NCBI RefSeq assembly: GCF_029893355.1
Contig: NZ_JARZAI010000003.1
Coordinates: 310,001-374,000, forward strand
DNA length: 64,000 nucleotides
Direction: 5' to 3'
From: Kitasatospora sp. MAA4
GTDB taxonomy: Bacteria; Actinomycetota; Actinomycetes; Streptomycetales; Streptomycetaceae
Part shown: piece by piece, positions 7,014 to 15,244 of the stretch
Layout: every line of letters starts with the position of its first letter
Numbering within the stretch: the stretch's first letter is position 1
The notes under the pieces: generated by a model
Told to the model about the DNA's origin: nothing
Database searches by the model: none
The model's input: the letters and a program-made list of their open reading frames with translations, nothing else
Made by a program: the position numbers and the translations under genes

Positions 7014-8006
7014 ATGCCCGAATCCGTCATCCTCGCGGGAGCCCGCACGCCCGCCAGCGGGCCGCTGGGCGTGCTGGGCAGCCTGGCGGCCGTGGACCTG
7101 GCAGCCATCACCATCCAGACCGCGCTCCAGCGCGGGGGCCTCGAGGGGGCCGACGTCGACCAGGTCATCGTCGGCCCGGGCCTGGCGGTGGGAGCCGATC
7201 GCGGGGCGGCCCGCCGGGTGGCGCTGAAGGCCGGCGTCCCCTGGTGGGTGCCGGCCTACGGCACCGACGAGGTGGGCCTGTCCGGGCTGAGCGCGGTCGC
7301 CTGGGCCGCCCGGCGGATCCGCCTCGGCGAGGCGGACGTGGTGGTGGTCGGCGGGGTCGAACCGGCGGACGGGCTGCGCTGCCTGCCGCCGGGGCCGCTG
7401 CTGCCACCAGGCCCCGCAGGCCCAGCAGGCCCAGCAGGCCTCGCCGGTGGCGTCCTGGTGGCCGGATCCGGCGACCGGGGCGGGGTGCTGCTCGACTTCG
7501 ACCGCGGCCTGCGCGGCCGGCGGCGGGCGGCACAGGCCGCGCCCGTCCCGCACGCCGTCCCGCACGCCGCGCCGGCGCCCGTGCCGTCCGTGGCGCGGCT
7601 CGGGCCGGCCGCCGGTGGCCTCGGCGGCGCCGCCGCGGTGGTGGTGATGCGCCGCACCAAGGCGATCCGGCTGGGCCTGCCCTGGCTGGCGGAGATCACC
7701 GCGTACGGCATGGCGTGCGACGCGGACGGCGTCGCGCCCTCCTCCCACACGCCGCCCGCGCCGCACGCGCGGGCGCTCGGGCGCGCCCTGGAGCGCTCCT
7801 CGCTGAGCGCCGCGGATCTCGACCTGGTGGAGATCGCGCCGGGCCGGCTGGCCGCCGTCTCGGGCGTGCGGGTCCTGCTGGAGGTGGCGTACGCGCTGCG
7901 CCGGGTCGGCGGCGGGCTGGGCGCGGCGGGCATGGCGGGCCGGCCGGGCGCGGGGGAGGCGCTGCTGATCCGGGCCGCAGGTGGCGCGGCCCGGCAGTGC
8001 AGGTGA
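7014..8006 (+). CDS. Thiolase-fold protein lacking the catalytic cysteine
   Basis: 330 residues; starts ESVILAGARTPASGPLG, the unmistakable start of acetyl-CoA acetyltransferases (consensus vvI..arTP.G...G). In active thiolases ARQAALKAGLP is followed by N.vCgSGlkA carrying the nucleophile. Here ARRVALKAGVP is followed by TDEVGLSGLSAV, with Gly in place of Cys. The end lacks both the GHP.GaSG and CxGGG segments, reading RRVGGGLGAAGMAGRPGAGE, and the protein is about 60 residues shorter than usual. The middle has Pro-Gly/Ala-rich low-complexity stretches at residues 125-195. Claisen chemistry seems impossible; a scaffold or noncatalytic role is inferred. It follows the TetR gene by 16 bp and converges on MmgE/PrpD. 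Confidence 0.75.
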   Translation: MPESVILAGARTPASGPLGVLGSLAAVDLAAITIQTALQRGGLEGADVDQVIVGPGLAVGADRGAARRVALKAGVPWWVPAYGTDEVGLSGLSAVAWAARRIRLGEADVVVVGGVEPADGLRCLPPGPLLPPGPAGPAGPAGLAGGVLVAGSGDRGGVLLDFDRGLRGRRRAAQAAPVPHAVPHAAPAPVPSVARLGPAAGGLGGAAAVVVMRRTKAIRLGLPWLAEITAYGMACDADGVAPSSHTPPAPHARALGRALERSSLSAADLDLVEIAPGRLAAVSGVRVLLEVAYALRRVGGGLGAAGMAGRPGAGEALLIRAAGGAARQCR

Positions 8007-8017
8007 GCGCTCGACGG

Positions 8018-9499
8018 TCAGCTGTGCTGGTTCGGTTCGGTGAGGGCGCTCTCCAGCCATTCGTGCAGTCGGCCCGGGAGCATGTCGCCGAGCGTGCCGG
8101 CGGCGGCGGCGGTCTTGGGGTCGCCGCCGAGGGCGGTGTACTTCTGCTGCATCAGTTCGGCGTGGTGCGCCCGGGTGTGCGGGCCGGCGCCGCCCAGCGG
8201 GATGATCCGCTCGCGGGTGATGGCGCGGCCGTCGGTGAGGTGCACGGTCACCCGGGCGGGGGTGGCCTTGCTGGAGTTGGCAAAGTCGGGGCGGGTGGGG
8301 TCGGTGGTGGCGGCGAGTTGCTCGGCTTCGGGGCCGCCGAACTCGCGCAGCCAGGGGCCGGCCGCCGGTCCGGCCTGCCGCAGGGCCTCGCCGAAGGGGG
8401 CCTCGGAGGCGAACAGCGCCTTGGTGAACAGCGGGTCGTGCTGGAGGCGGGTGCGGGCGGCGACCTGCCAGCGCGCGGGATCCTCGACGAGCGGCGCGGC
8501 GAAGTCGTCCACGGTGAGGCCGCCGGTGAGCAGGGCGGTGGCGACGGTGTACGGGGTGTCCAGCACCAGGGCGCCGAGCGGCGAGCCGGGGCCGGTGACG
8601 TAGCGGGCGGCGCGCTGGCCGACCCTGACCGTGTAGAGCGAGGCGTCCACCACGATCTCCTCGATCTCGTGCGGCTGCAACTGGCCCAGGTCCTGGTGGA
8701 GTTCGATGGCGCAGTCCACGGCGGCGTCGATACCGGGCCCGCCGGGGTGCATCTTGAAGGAGAGCGTCTCGGTGTGCCAGTGGTGCCCGAGGCCCGCCGT
8801 GACGGCCTGCGGCAGCGGGACGGAGGAGAAGCGGGAGAGGAAGCCCTCGGGGTGTTCCAGGATGTCGGGCGCCCCGCCGAGGCCGGCCGCCGCGGCGTCG
8901 CAGGCGTCCATCGCCGTGCGGACCGGGGTGAAGGCGTTGAACAGGCGGGCGTCACTGCCCATCAGGGCCGGGGCGAGCGGCCAGTTGGGCATCGAGTAGG
9001 CCAGCGAGAGTGCGTCGGCCCACTGCCGGGCGGGGGCGCCCTGGCAGTGCAGCCGGCCGGCGACGGCTCCGGCGAGGTGGGTGTGGACGGCGGCCTGTCC
9101 GCGCAGCTTGCCCAGCGTCGCGGCGGCGGTGATCCGGGCCGCGCACTCGTTGGCGGCGACCACCGCGGTGATCAGCGCGGCGCCGTCCAGCCGGTCGGCG
9201 CGGGCGTACGCGACGGGGACGGCGACGGTGGAGTTGGAGAGGTGGCCGGCGTACGCGGTGTCGTCGAGGTTGAGCCAGGAGCCCAGGCCCGCCAGGACGC
9301 AGGCACTGCTGCGCGGGTCGCTCTGCAGCGGCGGGCCGAAGGCGGCGATCATGCGCCGGCCGAGCGGGTGCTCGGCGCCGGCGCGGATCGAGGCGAGCTG
9401 CGACAGGATCTGACTGGCCGCCAGATCCCTGACGCGGCGGGGTATGTGGTGGGGGCGCAGCGCGCTGGCCCAGGCGGCGAGCTCGTCCAGCAGGGTCAC
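8018..9499 (-). CDS. MmgE/PrpD-family protein (VlmK-like dehydratase candidate)
   Basis: 493 residues, GTG start overlapping the stop of the upstream gene (GTGA). Family hallmarks are the all-alpha domain (IPRRVRDLAASQILSQLASI, LNLDDTAYAGHLSNSTVAVP, ALITAVVAANECAARI) and the smaller domain with FKMHPGGPGIDAAVDCAIEL. PrpD itself dehydrates 2-methylcitrate. VlmK, in the same family, catalyses the last dehydration in valanimycin biosynthesis. Its place between a putative exporter operon and the SARP region, in a neighbourhood with VlmA-, VlmH- and VlmI-like genes, makes a dehydratase on a phosphorylated azoxy intermediate the best guess. A VlmJ-type kinase is not visible here. Confidence 0.8.
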   Translation of the reverse strand: MTLLDELAAWASALRPHHIPRRVRDLAASQILSQLASIRAGAEHPLGRRMIAAFGPPLQSDPRSSACVLAGLGSWLNLDDTAYAGHLSNSTVAVPVAYARADRLDGAALITAVVAANECAARITAAATLGKLRGQAAVHTHLAGAVAGRLHCQGAPARQWADALSLAYSMPNWPLAPALMGSDARLFNAFTPVRTAMDACDAAAAGLGGAPDILEHPEGFLSRFSSVPLPQAVTAGLGHHWHTETLSFKMHPGGPGIDAAVDCAIELHQDLGQLQPHEIEEIVVDASLYTVRVGQRAARYVTGPGSPLGALVLDTPYTVATALLTGGLTVDDFAAPLVEDPARWQVAARTRLQHDPLFTKALFASEAPFGEALRQAGPAAGPWLREFGGPEAEQLAATTDPTRPDFANSSKATPARVTVHLTDGRAITRERIIPLGGAGPHTRAHHAELMQQKYTALGGDPKTAAAAGTLGDMLPGRLHEWLESALTEPNQHS

Positions 9500-9999
9500 G
9501 GGGTGGTCTCCTCGCTGTCACTGACGGCGGTCCGGTGCAGGCCGAGCAGCCGGGCGGTGTGCCCGGGCAACTGGTCCTGGGCGCGGCGGCGGACGATCTC
9601 GCCCCACGGCACGTTGCCGGTGAAGACGGTGCTGCCGGCCCGGTCGACCAGGCGCACGCTCACCGGCGTCGTGCCGTGGTGGTAGGGGATCCGCTCCAGC
9701 AGGGCGGTGAGTTCGGCGGCGTTGCGGCGCACCATGTCCACCCGCTGGAAGTGGCTGGTCGCGTCGACCAGGGCCGCGATCGCCTGCGGGGACATTGCGG
9801 CGGTGTTGTCGAGCTCGCCCGGCCGTGCGGCCAGGATGCTGCGGGCCGTGGAGGCCAGCAGGCGGTCGCTCAGGGCGAGATGGGCCAGCGTCCAGTCGAC
9901 GTCGGCGCGCGCGGCCTCGCTGAGCGGATCGTCCTCGGTCAGGCCGTTGGCGGCGTCCAGCAGGGTGCGATACGCGTGGTTGAGCTGCGAGGTGTCCAT
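9496..9999 (-). CDS. DinB/maleylpyruvate-isomerase-like four-helix protein
   Basis: 167 residues starting MDTSQLNHAYRTLLDAA. The helical pattern with ADVDWTLAHLALSDRLLAS resembles the DinB/MPI N-terminal superfamily, whose members use mycothiol or other thiols; I see only part of the metal-binding His triad. A C-terminal region (SVRLVDRAGSTVFTGNVPWGEIVRRR) reads like the small domain seen in some such proteins. Its TGA overlaps the GTG of the MmgE/PrpD gene, so the two are translationally coupled. Only 24 bp separate it from a hairpin behind the exporter gene, so it probably depends on readthrough from there. Function in the cluster unknown. Confidence 0.6.
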   Translation of the reverse strand: MDTSQLNHAYRTLLDAANGLTEDDPLSEAARADVDWTLAHLALSDRLLASTARSILAARPGELDNTAAMSPQAIAALVDATSHFQRVDMVRRNAAELTALLERIPYHHGTTPVSVRLVDRAGSTVFTGNVPWGEIVRRRAQDQLPGHTARLLGLHRTAVSDSEETTP

Positions 10000-10022
10000 G
10001 GGAGGGCTCCGAGGAGAGGAGA

Positions 10023-10053
10023 GGGCCGGCGGTCCGGGCCGGACCGCCGGCCC
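10023..10053 (-). terminator. Hairpin directly behind the exporter gene
   Basis: A perfect 13-bp stem (10023-10035 with 10041-10053) with a 5-base loop, starting 5 bp after the exporter stop codon. The next gene starts at 9999, leaving no space for a standard promoter, so it may work as a partial terminator or an mRNA stabiliser. Confidence 0.7.
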
Positions 10054-10058
10054 GGGGC

Positions 10059-11642
10059 TCAGCGAGTGGTGGTCTGGGGAGCGGAGTCCTTGGCGGCCGA
10101 CGGGACGCCGGCAGCGGCGGCGGGCTTCTTGCGGCTCGGCAGCACGAACAGCGCGAACAGCCCGCCGACCAGCGTCGCCGCCGCGGCGACGACGGCGCCC
10201 ATGTGCAGCCCGTCGGTGAAGACCGGGGCCGCCGCGCGCAGCACGATCTCGCGTGCCGCGGGCGACAGGTGGCTCACGGCGGCCAGGTCGCCCTTGGCCA
10301 ACGCGTTGGTGAGGGCGGCGCGTTGGGCCGGCTCCAGCGGGAGCGGCGCCACCGCCTTGGGGATGCCGCTGGACAGGTGCTGGGCCAGCAGGGTGCCGCA
10401 GAGGGCGACGCCGAAGACGCTGCCGACCTGGCGGAAGGTGTTGGACACCCCGGAGGCGGTGCCGGTCTGCTCGGGCCGCACCGAGCCGAGCAGCGCGACG
10501 GTGGCCGGCGCGCCGACCAGCGAGACCCCGGCGCCGATCAGCGACATGGCCCACCAGTAGCTCCCGTACCCGGTTCCCGGCTGCAGCTGGGTGAGTTGGA
10601 GCAGGCCCGCGGTGCTCGCCACCGAGCCGATGACGATCGGGATCTTCGGGCCGAACTTGGCGGCCAGCATGCTCGCGACGTAGGAGAACACCATGATCGC
10701 CACGTTCAGCGACAGGAACCGCAGCCCGGCCTGGAGGGTGGAGAGGCCGTTGATCTGCTGGAGGTACAGGGTCAGCAGGAAGATGCTGCCGTACAGGCCG
10801 AACAGGCCGAGGAAGTTGACGGTGCCGGCCACAATCAGGACAGGGTTGCGGAACAGCCCCAGCGGCAGCATCGGGTCGGCGCTCCTCGACTCCCAGGCGA
10901 CGAAGGCGCCCAGGGCGACCGCGGCGACGGCGAAGGCGGTCAGGATGATCCCCGAGCCCCAGCCCTTCGAACTCGCCTCGATCAGGCCGTAGGCCAGCGA
11001 GGAGATCGCCAGGATGAACAGCAGCTGGCCGGCCACGTCGGGGCGTCGGGTGCCGGGCAGTTGGGCGGAGGGCAGGCGCACGATCAGCACGCTCAGGGCC
11101 AGTGCCCCGACAGGCACGTTGACCCAGAAGATGCTCTGCCAGCCGAACTGGGCGACCAGGTAACCGCCCAGGACCGGGCCGGTGGCCAGCGCCAGACCGC
11201 CGACGCCGGCCCAGACCCCCACGGCCTTGGCGCGGTCGGCGGGGGCGGGGAAGAGCCCGGAGATCAGCGCCAGCGAGATCGGGATCATCACCGACCCGGC
11301 CGCGCCCTGGAGGATCCGGGCGACCAGCAGGAACGTGTAGTTGGGAGCGACGGCGCACAGCGCGGAGGCCGTGACGAAGCCGATCAGGCCGCCCAGGAAG
11401 ATGTTCTTGCGTCCCAGGATGTCCCCGAGGGTGCCGGCGGTCAGCAGCAGGGAGGCGACGACCAGTGCGTAGGCGTCGACGATCCACTGCAACTGGGTGA
11501 TGTCCGCGCCCAGCTTCTGCTGCATGGTGGGCAGCGCCACGTTCACGATCGTGGCGTCCAGGTACACCATGAAGATGCCCACGCAGATGAAGGTCAGGAG
11601 TAACGCCCTGCCTGGATGCGGAGCCGGGCTGGTGGTGGTCAT
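10059..11642 (-). CDS. DHA2-family 14-TM MFS drug exporter
   Basis: 527 residues from the ATG at 11642 (GAGGAC ribosome site). Typical EmrB/QacA features: TM1 with VYLDATIVNVALPTM, motif A after TM2 as GTLGDILGRKNIFLGG, motif C LALATGPVLGGYLVAQFGW, and about 14 hydrophobic segments. It ends in a short Ala/Lys-rich tail. The divergent TetR gene at 11.8 kb and the palindrome between them indicate substrate-induced export. In valanimycin producers the MFS protein VlmF gives self-resistance, and this gene is a candidate counterpart. Confidence 0.9.
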   Translation of the reverse strand: MTTTSPAPHPGRALLLTFICVGIFMVYLDATIVNVALPTMQQKLGADITQLQWIVDAYALVVASLLLTAGTLGDILGRKNIFLGGLIGFVTASALCAVAPNYTFLLVARILQGAAGSVMIPISLALISGLFPAPADRAKAVGVWAGVGGLALATGPVLGGYLVAQFGWQSIFWVNVPVGALALSVLIVRLPSAQLPGTRRPDVAGQLLFILAISSLAYGLIEASSKGWGSGIILTAFAVAAVALGAFVAWESRSADPMLPLGLFRNPVLIVAGTVNFLGLFGLYGSIFLLTLYLQQINGLSTLQAGLRFLSLNVAIMVFSYVASMLAAKFGPKIPIVIGSVASTAGLLQLTQLQPGTGYGSYWWAMSLIGAGVSLVGAPATVALLGSVRPEQTGTASGVSNTFRQVGSVFGVALCGTLLAQHLSSGIPKAVAPLPLEPAQRAALTNALAKGDLAAVSHLSPAAREIVLRAAAPVFTDGLHMGAVVAAAATLVGGLFALFVLPSRKKPAAAAGVPSAAKDSAPQTTTR

Positions 11643-11785
11643 GTCGTCCTCACAGTTCACACAGTTCAGGGGAGGGGGACGGGCAGCGCGAGGCCGCGCC
11701 AACCCGTGGGCAGTGGCCTCAATCAGGTTGCGCGACAGCAAAGTTGACTGAGCATCACTGTAGACAGACGGCTCCCGGGCCGTCA

Positions 11786-11804
11786 ATGACCGAAGGTCAG
11801 TCAT
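11786..11804. promoter_or_regulatory. TetR-type operator between exporter and TetR genes
   Basis: An imperfect 19-bp palindrome (14 of 19 symmetric positions) with outer arms ATGAC/GTCAT and an inner TGACC-GAA-GGTCA. It ends 14 bp before the TetR ATG at 11819, so binding would block that gene directly and probably the divergent exporter promoter as well. Confidence 0.6.
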
Positions 11805-11818
11805 GTACGCTGGGGACC

Positions 11819-12433
11819 ATGGCCACCCCCACCACCCGACGCAAGCGTGTGACCAAGAGCGCCGAGGACCGCCGCGAGGACATCCTGCGGGCCGGCGAGA
11901 AGGTCTTCCGCGACATCGGCTTCGCCGACGCCACCATCGCCGACATCACCACCGCCGCCGAGATCGCCAAGGGCACCTTCTACCTCTACTTCGACACCAA
12001 GGAGCACCTGCTCGGCGCTCTCTGGGAGCACTACGTCGACAAGTTCCTCACCACCACCCGGCGGATCCTCGACTCCGGCAACGCCTGGTGGCCCACCCTG
12101 GACGAACTGAACTCCACCCTGATCGAGCACGCCGTCCGCAACGCCGAACTGCACCGCATCATCTACGGCTCGGCCAACGGCAAGGCCCTGGAGCTGTGCA
12201 AGCGGTCCAACCAGCGCGTCATCGACCTCATCTGCGCCTTCGTCGCCCAGGGCGCCCGGGCGGGAGCCTTCCGCGCCACCGACGACGACCTCGCCTGCCG
12301 GATGCTCTACCACGCGGTCGACGGGCTGCTGGACGAACTCATCTCCCGCCGCGAGCCGTTGGACACCCCCCGGATCATCCGGTCGGTCCTGGAGATGTCC
12401 CACCGCACGCTGGGCGACCCCGACCTCCCGTAG
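11819..12433 (+). CDS. TetR/AcrR-family regulator, probably of the divergent exporter
   Basis: 204 residues, ATG after TGGGGA. HTH region reads REDILRAGEKVFRDIGFADATIADITTAAEIAKGTFYLYFDTKEHLLGALW, a classic AcrR-type DNA-binding domain (shown as consecutive short motifs: VFRDIGFADATI, AEIAKGTFYLYF). The C-terminal domain (LICAFVAQGARAGAF, MLYHAVDGLLDELI) is the usual ligand pocket. Divergent from the 14-TM exporter with a palindrome overlapping both promoters, so it is read as its repressor. Confidence 0.9.
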   Translation: MATPTTRRKRVTKSAEDRREDILRAGEKVFRDIGFADATIADITTAAEIAKGTFYLYFDTKEHLLGALWEHYVDKFLTTTRRILDSGNAWWPTLDELNSTLIEHAVRNAELHRIIYGSANGKALELCKRSNQRVIDLICAFVAQGARAGAFRATDDDLACRMLYHAVDGLLDELISRREPLDTPRIIRSVLEMSHRTLGDPDLP

Positions 12434-12569
12434 CAGTCGGCGGCCGTACCCGTGGATGGCATCCGCGCGTCTCACTCGATCGGGTGAGGCGGCTGGCGCC
12501 TGCCGAGTTGCGGGGCGCCGGTCCGAGATCGTTGGTCGGAATTCCCGCACGTGACATGAGGAGATGGTG

Positions 12570-12992
12570 ATGACGGCTACCACCGACCACGCCGAGGAGC
12601 GCGTCAACCCGGCGGCCAGGCTGGGGTTCCAGCCGGGGCAGGTCGTTCAGGAGATCGGCTACGACGACGACGTCGACCACGAACTCCGCGAGGCGATCGA
12701 GGAGATCACCGGCCAGGACCTGGTGGACGAGGAGTACGACGACGTCGCCGACGTGGTCGTGCTCTGGTTCCGGGACGAGGACGGCGACCTCACCGATGCG
12801 CTGGTGGACGCCATCGGGCTGCTCGACGACGGCGGGGTGATCTGGCTGTTCATGCCCAAGAGCGGTCGTGACGGATACGTCGAGCCGAGCGAGGCCAGCG
12901 AGGCGGCCCAGACGGCGGGGCTCTCGCCGACCAAGTCCGTGAGCGCGTCGGCCAACTGGGCCGGGACGCGGCTCGTCGCGCCCAAGCGCTGA
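12570..12992 (+). CDS. DUF3052 family protein
   Basis: 140 residues. Of two candidate ATGs I take the second (12570), because ATGAGGAG is 6 bases before it and directly abuts the first. The sequence (GYDDDVDHELREAIEEITGQ, DEEYDDVADVVVLWFRDEDG, DDGGVIWLFMPKSGRDGYV) is the strongly conserved, very acidic DUF3052 protein found across streptomycetes. Function not established. Often found near aceE, which is not the case here. It ends at a 12-bp hairpin. Confidence 0.9.
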   Translation: MTATTDHAEERVNPAARLGFQPGQVVQEIGYDDDVDHELREAIEEITGQDLVDEEYDDVADVVVLWFRDEDGDLTDALVDAIGLLDDGGVIWLFMPKSGRDGYVEPSEASEAAQTAGLSPTKSVSASANWAGTRLVAPKR

Positions 12993-13005
12993 CGCAGGGT
13001 GGTCC

Positions 13006-13034
13006 GCGCCGCTCCGCAGGTCGCGGAGCGGCGC
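13006..13034 (+). terminator. Intrinsic hairpin after the DUF3052 gene
   Basis: A perfect 12-bp GC stem (13006-13017 with 13023-13034) and a 5-base loop, 14 bp after the stop codon. Confidence 0.8.
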
Positions 13035-13041
13035 GCAGGTA

Positions 13042-13086
13042 TATCCTTGGAGGGATAGTAAGTCTGAACTGATAAGTCTAAGCTGA
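13042..13086 (+). promoter_or_regulatory. Operator-like palindrome and 14-bp tandem repeat before the MarR gene
   Basis: TATCC (13042-13046) pairs with GGATA (13053-13057) in a 16-bp imperfect palindrome. Directly after it a 14-bp unit occurs twice head to tail, at 13059-13072 and 13073-13086, with 12 of 14 identical (TAAGTCTGAACTGA versus TAAGTCTAAGCTGA). The second copy runs into the MarR start codon. No Shine-Dalgarno sequence is visible, so the mRNA may be leaderless. Autoregulation by the MarR protein is the obvious reading. Confidence 0.5.
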
Positions 13087-13523
13087 TGGCCATGGACACC
13101 GATACGGCACGCATCGCCGCCGACCTGCGCGCCTGCCTCGGGCCGCTGGTGCGCCGGCTGCGGCAGGTGAAGCCGGACGGCGAGCTCACCCTGTCGCAGA
13201 CCTCGGCCCTGGTCCGGCTGGACCGCGAAGGCCCCGCGACGGCCACCGAGTTGGCCGCGGGCGAGGGCATCCGTCCGCAGTCCATGGGCACCATCGTCGC
13301 GACCCTGCTGGAACGCGGCCTGGTGGCCCGCGCCGCCGACCCGGCCGACGGCCGCCGGGCCGTCCTCTCGCTGACCGAGGCCGGTCGCGAGGGACTGCGC
13401 GGCGCCCGCGAGGAGCGGGCCCGCCGCCTGACCGCGGCGATCAGCGCCGAGCTGACACCCGCCGAGCAGCAGCAGCTGGCCGCCGCCATCCCCCTGCTGG
13501 AGAGGATCAGCCACCGTGTCTGA
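13086..13523 (+). CDS. MarR-family transcriptional regulator
   Basis: 145 residues from the ATG at 13086; a second ATG at 13092 is possible. Winged-helix core: LSQTSALVRLDREGPATATELAAGEGI, then RPQSMGTIVATLLERGLV and the wing PADGRRAVLSLTEAG (given as separate short motifs TATELAAGEGIRPQSMG and ADPADGRRAVLSLT). Flanking helices form the dimer interface. It overlaps the MFS gene by 8 bp, so regulator and exporter share one mRNA. Probably represses its own operon and is released by the exporter's substrate. Confidence 0.9.
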   Translation: MAMDTDTARIAADLRACLGPLVRRLRQVKPDGELTLSQTSALVRLDREGPATATELAAGEGIRPQSMGTIVATLLERGLVARAADPADGRRAVLSLTEAGREGLRGAREERARRLTAAISAELTPAEQQQLAAAIPLLERISHRV

Positions 13524-15231
13524 GAGCGCGAGCGCCACGGCGCGCACGGCCGGCGGCAGCACGGCGGCCGGACCGCCCCGGCCGGACCGCTACAAGTGGG
13601 TGGCGCTGTCCAACACCACGCTGGGGATGTTCATGGCCACCGTGGACGCCTCGATCGTGATCATCTCGATGCCCGCGATCTTCCGCGGCATCCACCTGGA
13701 CCCCTTCGCTGCGGGCAACATCAGCTACCTGCTGTGGATGATCATGGGCTACCTGCTGGTGACCGCAGTCCTGGTGGTCACCCTCGGCCGGCTGGGCGAC
13801 ATGGTCGGCCGGGTGCGCATCTACAACCTCGGCTTCGTGGTCTTCACGCTGGCCTCCGTCGCGCTCTCCTTCGACCCGGCGACCGGCGGCGGGGGAGCGG
13901 TCTGGCTGATCGCCTGGCGGATCGTCCAGGCGCTGGGCGGCTCGATGCTGATGGCCAACTCCGCGGCGATCATCACCGACGCCTTCCCCGCCCACCAGCG
14001 CGGCACGGCGCTCGGCATCAACCAGATCGCCGGCCTGGCCGGTCAGTTCGTCGGCCTGGTGCTGGGCGGGCTGCTCTCCGCCTGGGACTGGCGGGCGGTG
14101 TTCTGGATCAACGTGCCGGTCGGCGTCTTCGGCACGGTCTGGGCCTACCGCTCACTGCGCGAGACCTCCGTGCGCCAGCACGCCCGGATCGACTGGTGGG
14201 GCAACCTCACCTTCGCCGTCGGCGCGGGCCTGCTGCTGGTCTCCATCACGTACGGCATCCAGCCCTACGCCGGCCACACCATGGGCTGGACGAGCCCCAA
14301 GGTGCTGACCGGGCTGAGCCTGGGCGTCGTGCTGCTGGTGGTCTTCGCCTTCGTGGAGACCCGGGTCGCCCAGCCGATGTTCACGCTCTCGCTGTTCCGC
14401 AACCGCTCCTTCGCCGCCGGGAACGCCGCAGCCTTGCTCGCCTCGATCGCCCGCGGCGGACTCCAGTTCATGCTGATCATCTGGCTGCAGGGCATCTGGC
14501 TGCCGCTGCACGGCTACGACTACGCCGACGCGCCGCTGTGGGCGGGCATCTTCCTGCTGCCGCTGACCGCCGGCTTCCTGGTCGCGGGCCCGCTCTGCGG
14601 CTACCTCTCCGACCGCCTCGGCGTGCGCTACTTCACCACCGGCGGCCTGCTGGTCTTCGGCGCCAGCTTCGTCGGCCTGCTGCTGCTCCCGATCGCTTTC
14701 CCCTACTGGGCCTTCGCGCTGCTGATCGCCCTGAACGGGATCGGCTCGGGGATGTTCTCGGCCCCCAATACCTCGGCGATCATGAGCAGCGTGCCGGCCG
14801 CCCACCGCGGCGCGGCCTCCGGCATGCGCTCGACCTTCCAGAACTCCGGGATGTCGCTGTCGATCGGCGTCTTCTTCTCGCTGCTGATCGCCGGGCTGGC
14901 GAGCAGCCTGCCGCACACCCTCAGCGCCGGACTCCAGGCCCAGGGCGTCCCCGCCGCGGTCGCCCAGCACGCGGCCTCGCTGCCACCCGTCTCGACCGTC
15001 TTCTCGGCCTTCCTCGGCATCAACCCGGTGCAGACCCTGCTCGGGCCCACCGGGGTGCTGCACACCCTGCCCGCCTCCAACGCCGCCGTGCTGACCGGCA
15101 AGGAGTTCTTCCCCAACCTGATCTCGGCGCCGTTCCACCACGGCCTGATCATCGTCTTCGCCACCGCGACCGGGATGTCCCTGCTCGCCGCCGCAGCCTC
15201 CCTGCTGCGCGGCAACCCGGCCAAGTCCTAG
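13516..15231 (+). CDS. DHA2-family MFS exporter
   Basis: 571 residues, GTG start overlapping the MarR gene; GGAGAGG lies upstream. TM1 has FMATVDASIVIISMPAI, motif A is GRLGDMVGRVRIYNLG, motif C is LAGQFVGLVLGGLLSAWDWR, and 14 hydrophobic spans are seen. A large extracytoplasmic loop near the C-terminus (residues about 470-540, LPHTLSAGLQAQGVP... ASNAAVLTGKEFF) is usual for this subgroup. Drug or metabolite export is expected; no substrate can be named. Confidence 0.9.
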   Translation: MSESASATARTAGGSTAAGPPRPDRYKWVALSNTTLGMFMATVDASIVIISMPAIFRGIHLDPFAAGNISYLLWMIMGYLLVTAVLVVTLGRLGDMVGRVRIYNLGFVVFTLASVALSFDPATGGGGAVWLIAWRIVQALGGSMLMANSAAIITDAFPAHQRGTALGINQIAGLAGQFVGLVLGGLLSAWDWRAVFWINVPVGVFGTVWAYRSLRETSVRQHARIDWWGNLTFAVGAGLLLVSITYGIQPYAGHTMGWTSPKVLTGLSLGVVLLVVFAFVETRVAQPMFTLSLFRNRSFAAGNAAALLASIARGGLQFMLIIWLQGIWLPLHGYDYADAPLWAGIFLLPLTAGFLVAGPLCGYLSDRLGVRYFTTGGLLVFGASFVGLLLLPIAFPYWAFALLIALNGIGSGMFSAPNTSAIMSSVPAAHRGAASGMRSTFQNSGMSLSIGVFFSLLIAGLASSLPHTLSAGLQAQGVPAAVAQHAASLPPVSTVFSAFLGINPVQTLLGPTGVLHTLPASNAAVLTGKEFFPNLISAPFHHGLIIVFATATGMSLLAAAASLLRGNPAKS

Positions 15232-15244
15232 GGCCGGACGGGTC

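Noticed and set aside
10000..11487. A long frame joining the DinB-like protein to an Arg/Pro-rich N-terminal part
   Set aside because: The upstream part is a shifted-frame shadow of the exporter; the real gene starts at ATG 9999.
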